Positions 60,794-64,000 of a stretch of DNA of 64,000 bases are shown here, piece after piece. A program made the translations under genes and the position numbers. The notes under the pieces are model-generated. The model was given only the letters and a program-made list of their open reading frames with translations. It ran no database searches and was not told the origin of the DNA. The first letter of the stretch is position 1; the number at the start of each line of letters is the position of its first letter. This stretch comes from Microbulbifer elongatus (GTDB lineage Bacteria > Pseudomonadota > Gammaproteobacteria > Pseudomonadales > Cellvibrionaceae): positions 2,341,501 to 2,405,500 of the forward strand of contig NZ_CP088953.1 in the NCBI RefSeq assembly GCF_021165935.1, read 5' to 3'.

Positions 60794-61522
60794 ATGACCC
60801 TTACCGCTTCCGATTCTCCCGTTGCCGCCGGCAGCCCTCTCCTGTCCGTGCAGGGGCTGTGCTGTGAGCGCGATGGCCGGCCGTTGTTCGACGGACTGAG
60901 CTTTGCCCTGAATACCGGTTGTGCAATTCAGGTGATGGGGGCCAACGGCGCAGGCAAAAGTACTCTGATCCGTACCCTGATTGGCAGCGTCTCGGACTTT
61001 CGCGGCGAAATTCACTGGCGTGGCCAGGCGTTCCCTGCGGGGCTGCCGTCGATGCGCGCGGAACTGTTGTATGTCGGGCACAATGCCGGTGTGCGCCGGG
61101 GCCTTACGCCACTGGAAAATCTCGCCTGGTACGGCGCCACCGAGAAGGAAGCGTTTGAGGCGCTTGCGGCGGTGGGCCTGTTCGGGTTCGAGGATCTGCT
61201 GTGCCGGCAGCTGTCGGCAGGGCAGAATCGCCGAGTGGCACTGGCGCGCCTGTACCTTCCTGACCCCGCTCCCCTGTGGGTATTGGACGAACCGCTGGCC
61301 GCCCTTGATGTGGCGGGGGTGGAGAGTCTGGAGGCGCGTATGCGCGCGCATCTGGAAAATGACGGAAGCCTCCTGCTGACTTCTCACCAACCGGTCAATA
61401 TTCCCGCGCTCAGCAGGATCGATCTGGCGGACGTCCAGGCCCCGTGTGAAGACCGTTTCGACGATGCCGCTGCCCTGGCCGGGCAAGTTCGCGGGACAGC
61501 GTGCGAGGTCCATCATGGGTGA
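60794..61522 (+). CDS. ccmA: Heme exporter ATP-binding protein CcmA
   Basis: A protein of 242 aa from ATG 60794. It has LLSVQGLCCERDGRPLFDGLSF at the start, Walker A MGANGAGKSTLIRTL near residue 49, the CcmA-type signature LSAGQNRRVALARLYL near 139 and Walker B LWVLDEPLAALD. With CcmB it forms the inner-membrane ATPase that releases holo-CcmE from CcmC during cytochrome c maturation. First gene of ccmABCDEF; it overlaps ccmB by eight bases. Confidence 0.93.
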   Translation: MTLTASDSPVAAGSPLLSVQGLCCERDGRPLFDGLSFALNTGCAIQVMGANGAGKSTLIRTLIGSVSDFRGEIHWRGQAFPAGLPSMRAELLYVGHNAGVRRGLTPLENLAWYGATEKEAFEALAAVGLFGFEDLLCRQLSAGQNRRVALARLYLPDPAPLWVLDEPLAALDVAGVESLEARMRAHLENDGSLLLTSHQPVNIPALSRIDLADVQAPCEDRFDDAAALAGQVRGTACEVHHG

Positions 61523-62267
61523 GCCCGCAGTGCCCCCCCGCGCCTCCACCGCTGCCGATACATCGGCACCGTCGGCGAGCCGCTCTGCCTTTAGCCGGCT
61601 GCCGGGATTTTTTACCCTGTTGCGCACGGAGTTCACCCTGGCGGTGCGGCGGCGCTCGGATATCGTCAACCCATTGCTGTTCTTCGTCACCGTGCTGGCG
61701 ATGATGCCGCTGGGGATCGGGCCGGAGCCGGAGATGCTGGCGCGTATGGCGCCCGGACTGATCTGGGTGATGGCATTGCTGGCGACGTTGCTCTCTCAGG
61801 AGTCTCTGTTTCGCAATGACTACGAGGATGGCTCCCTGGAGCAACTGGCACTGCAGCCGCAGCCGCTGTACTTTCCGGTACTGGCCAAAGTGCTGGTGCA
61901 CTGGCTGGTGACCGGCTTGCCGCTGGCATTGCTCTCGCCATTGTTGGGGATGATGCTGAACCTCGGGGCAGCGGGCTACTGGCCGCTGTTGGTGTCCCTG
62001 CTATTGGGCACCGCCAGTCTCAGCCTGATTGGTGGGGTGGGGGCAGCGTTGACCGTGGCATTGCAGCGCCCGGGTCTGTTGCTGGCGTTGATTATTATGC
62101 CGCTGTATGTGCCCGTGTTAATCTTCGGCACCGGAACAGTGCAGGCGGCACTGGATGGCTACAGCTATGGCCCCCAGCTGGCGATCCTTGGGGCCATTCT
62201 GGCCGTCGCTGCTGCGCTGGCACCTCTGGCGTCTGCGGGTGCCATCCGTATCAGTCTCGAGAACTGA
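61515..62267 (+). CDS. ccmB: Heme exporter permease CcmB
   Basis: A protein of 250 aa with six membrane helices, about 30 residues longer than usual because of an Ala/Ser/Pro-rich N-terminus. The family motifs are FTLLRTEFTLAVRRRSDIVNPLLFFVTVLAMMPLGIGPEPEML near residue 33 and LATLLSQESLFRNDYEDGSLEQLALQPQPL near 90. It is the membrane partner of CcmA. The start at 61515 lies inside ccmA. Confidence 0.93.
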   Translation: MGEPAVPPRASTAADTSAPSASRSAFSRLPGFFTLLRTEFTLAVRRRSDIVNPLLFFVTVLAMMPLGIGPEPEMLARMAPGLIWVMALLATLLSQESLFRNDYEDGSLEQLALQPQPLYFPVLAKVLVHWLVTGLPLALLSPLLGMMLNLGAAGYWPLLVSLLLGTASLSLIGGVGAALTVALQRPGLLLALIIMPLYVPVLIFGTGTVQAALDGYSYGPQLAILGAILAVAAALAPLASAGAIRISLEN

Positions 62268-62333
62268 CCCTTTCCTGCAGTTCCCACACGCGGTATGGGA
62301 ATTGACTGAGAGAAGGGCATAGGAGTACGTATT

Positions 62334-63089
62334 TTGTCCTGGCAATGGTTTCACAGATTGGGTTCGCCGCGCTGGTTTTATCAGAAATCCGGTGCCTGGC
62401 TGCCCTGGCTGGGGGCGACAGCGCTGCTGTTGCTCTCGGTTGGTATTGTCTGGGGCCTGGGTTTTGCCCCGGAAGATGCCAAGCAGGGTAACAGCTACCG
62501 CATCATTTACATTCATGTGCCCGCGGCCTTCCTCGCCCTGGCCGGCTACTACATCATGGCGATTTCCGGGGCTATCGGCCTGATCTGGAAGATGAAACTG
62601 TCTTTTGTGGTCATGCGTGCCGCCGCACCGATCGGCGCCGTGCTGACGTTTATCGCGCTGTTCACCGGTGCTGTGTGGGGCAAGCCCACCTGGGGCACTT
62701 ACTGGGTGTGGGATGCCCGTATTACCTCCATGCTGATTCTGTTCTTCCTGTATCTCGGGGTAATGGCGCTTTCCGGTGCCTTCAGTCGCGAGCAGTCCGG
62801 CGATAAAGCCAGCGCCCTGTTGGCCCTGGTTGGCACCGTCAATATCCCGATCATCTACAAATCGGTCGACTGGTGGTTCACGCTGCACCAGCCCGCGACG
62901 CTCAAACTGACCGAAGCCAGTACTATCGACCCGAGCATGTTCTACCCGCTGATCACGATGATCGCGGGCTTCTACCTGTTTTACGCCTGGGTGCTGACGC
63001 TGCATACCCGCACCCTGATCCTGCAGCGGGAATGGCGCACCCAGTGGGTGCGGGAATTGCTGGGGGCATCTTCCCCCGCCCGAGGTTGA
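62334..63089 (+). CDS. ccmC: Heme handling protein CcmC
   Basis: A protein of 251 aa from a TTG start at 62334, supported by AGGAG eight bases upstream and by alignment of the N-terminus with E. coli CcmC. Six membrane helices. It has GFAPEDAKQGNSYRIIYIHVPAAF near residue 43 (heme-ligand His region), the tryptophan-rich WGKPTWGTYWVWDARITSMLILFF near 115, and the second His in VDWWFTLHQPATLKL near 180. It loads heme onto CcmE in the periplasm. Confidence 0.93.
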   Translation: MSWQWFHRLGSPRWFYQKSGAWLPWLGATALLLLSVGIVWGLGFAPEDAKQGNSYRIIYIHVPAAFLALAGYYIMAISGAIGLIWKMKLSFVVMRAAAPIGAVLTFIALFTGAVWGKPTWGTYWVWDARITSMLILFFLYLGVMALSGAFSREQSGDKASALLALVGTVNIPIIYKSVDWWFTLHQPATLKLTEASTIDPSMFYPLITMIAGFYLFYAWVLTLHTRTLILQREWRTQWVRELLGASSPARG

Positions 63090-63111
63090 GCCGCCAACGA
63101 GGATGCGAGCG

Positions 63112-63348
63112 ATGGAATTTCAATTTGACAGTCTGGCCAGTTTTATCGCGATGGATGGCCACGGTCCCTATGTGTGGGCGTCCTACGGGGTAGCCCTGCT
63201 GGTGCTGGCAACCCTGGCGATTGTGCCGTCGATCCGGCAGAAAGCCTTGCGTGCGGAAATCGGCCGCAAGTTGCGCCAGGAAGAGGCGCGCCGCCGCGCA
63301 GCCCAGAGTGCGCGTACTGCGCAGACACAGCCGGAAATGGCGGACTGA
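63112..63348 (+). CDS. ccmD: Heme exporter small subunit CcmD
   Basis: A protein of 78 aa with one membrane helix (VWASYGVALLVLATLAIVPSI) preceded by FIAMDGHGPYVWASYG, the CcmD motif, and followed by a basic Arg/Ala-rich tail. It stabilises the CcmC-CcmE interaction. It starts 22 bases after ccmC. Confidence 0.9.
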   Translation: MEFQFDSLASFIAMDGHGPYVWASYGVALLVLATLAIVPSIRQKALRAEIGRKLRQEEARRRAAQSARTAQTQPEMAD

Positions 63349-63419
63349 ATAGCGCTGCCGCGAACACCTGCGGTGGTAACGAATATCTACAACGAATTGC
63401 GATTGAGAACAGGATACCC

Positions 63420-63869
63420 ATGCATCCAGCCCGTAAACAGCGACTGATACTGGTGGTCATACTGGTGGCGCTCTCGAGTGTCGCGGTGGGGGTTGTCACC
63501 TACGCCATGCGTGAAAACATGGACTTCTTCTATGCACCCAGCGCATTCGCCGCCGGCGAAGTGCCTGTTGAAAAGCGGATCCGTGCCGGTGGCTGTGTGG
63601 TGCCTGGCAGTATCGTGCGCGATGAGGATTCCCTGGATGTGCGCTTTGCGATTACCGATGGTGAGGCGGAGCTCGAAGTCGTGTTCGACAAGATTCTGCC
63701 GGATCTGTTTGCCGAGGGTGAGGCTGCGGTGGTAACCGGTAAACTCCAGCAGGGAGGGTATGTGCGTGCCGATCAGGTGCTCGCCAAACACGATGAGTCC
63801 TACACTCCGCCGGAAGTCGCAGAGACCATGGTGAATCAGGCGAGTTGCCATGGAGATGCCAAAATATGA
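63420..63869 (+). CDS. ccmE: Periplasmic heme chaperone CcmE
   Basis: A protein of 149 aa. An N-terminal anchor (RLILVVILVALSSVAVGVVTYAM) precedes an OB-fold with ILPDLFAEGEAAVVTGKL near residue 92 and the covalent heme His in LAKHDESYTPPEV (His124). Position 59 is Cys (GGCVVPGS), where E. coli has Met (GGMVMPGS), and the short tail ends in ASCHGDAKI. The stop overlaps the ccmF start (ATGA). Confidence 0.93.
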   Translation: MHPARKQRLILVVILVALSSVAVGVVTYAMRENMDFFYAPSAFAAGEVPVEKRIRAGGCVVPGSIVRDEDSLDVRFAITDGEAELEVVFDKILPDLFAEGEAAVVTGKLQQGGYVRADQVLAKHDESYTPPEVAETMVNQASCHGDAKI

Positions 63870-64000
63870 GTCCTGAACTGGGCCATTTTGCCCTGATAAT
63901 CGGTCTGCTGCTGTCCCTGGCGCTCGCAATCGTGCCCATGCTGGGTACCTATACGGGGCGTCTCCTCTGGGTGAACACCGCGCGCCCTCTGTCGATGGGT
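63866..64000 (+). CDS. ccmF: Cytochrome c heme lyase subunit CcmF, 5' part only
   Basis: Only the first 45 codons are present. MSPELGHFALIIGLLLSLAL and the following hydrophobic segment match the first helix of CcmF, which with CcmH attaches heme to apocytochrome c. The position directly after ccmE is standard. The rest runs off the right edge. Confidence 0.9.
   Translation, partial: MSPELGHFALIIGLLLSLALAIVPMLGTYTGRLLWVNTARPLSMG

Noticed and set aside
1..64000. CRISPR arrays, prophage modules or a replication origin
   Set aside because: No regularly spaced repeats, phage structural genes, or DnaA-box clusters next to replication genes were seen.

Overview
The window reads as a chromosome segment of a marine-type gammaproteobacterium. 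Genes are dense and GC-rich, many have translationally coupled starts, and the content is typical of the group (epmC, xni, pdxB, yheU, tusA, queF, CcmABCDEF, a MASE2/CHD adenylate cyclase, RND pumps, TonB receptors). The overall flavour suggests Cellvibrionales, possibly Microbulbifer. That placement is an impression from protein similarity and was not tested.

Layout. Bases 1-16.6 kb are mostly housekeeping: trmL (cut by the window edge), a GcvR-type ACT protein, yheU, tusA, the coupled chain epmC-xni-pdxB-ATP-NAD kinase-like-methyltransferase, alaA, msrB, a duplicated tRNA-Glu/tRNA-Gly pair behind one strong promoter, a YadGH-type ABC exporter and queF. Two related modular hairpin elements lie at 276-386 and 3729-3838. 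From 16.6 to 19.0 kb is a small AT-richer island: an internally deleted IS256-family element, an orphan membrane-anchored protein, a decayed queF fragment and a decayed IS66 transposase. From 19 to 30 kb come the adenylate cyclase, a nitroreductase, tRNA-Ser, a secreted amidohydrolase, and an RND pump divergent from a TonB-dependent receptor with a Fur-box-like site between them. From 30.4 to 39.7 kb is a six-gene efflux locus: one TolC-type channel, an adaptor with a split MacB-type ABC pump, then a second adaptor with an RND pump.

From 39.8 to 48.2 kb lies a carnitine catabolism locus: carnitine dehydrogenase, dehydrocarnitine-cleavage enzyme, a CdhR-type regulator, a TonB-dependent receptor, a BCCT transporter, an exported hydrolase and a betainyl-CoA thioesterase. 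It should convert carnitine to glycine betaine. An MFS transporter, an alpha/beta hydrolase and an NhaC-type antiporter follow. From 51.8 to 55.6 kb, a Fur-box-like site precedes an operon of a PepSY membrane protein, DUF2271, DUF4198 and a membrane-anchored flavodoxin/FNR reductase. This is a good candidate for a little-described iron (or other metal) reduction system. A Tat-exported dienelactone-hydrolase-like protein, an isoaspartyl peptidase and tRNA-Arg(CCU) follow. The window ends with a STAS/SpoIIE-type partner-switching pair, whose receiver domain appears to lack its phosphoacceptor Asp, and the cytochrome c maturation operon ccmABCDE-ccmF (ccmF cut by the edge).

All functions are inferred from sequence patterns and family knowledge; no database search was run.
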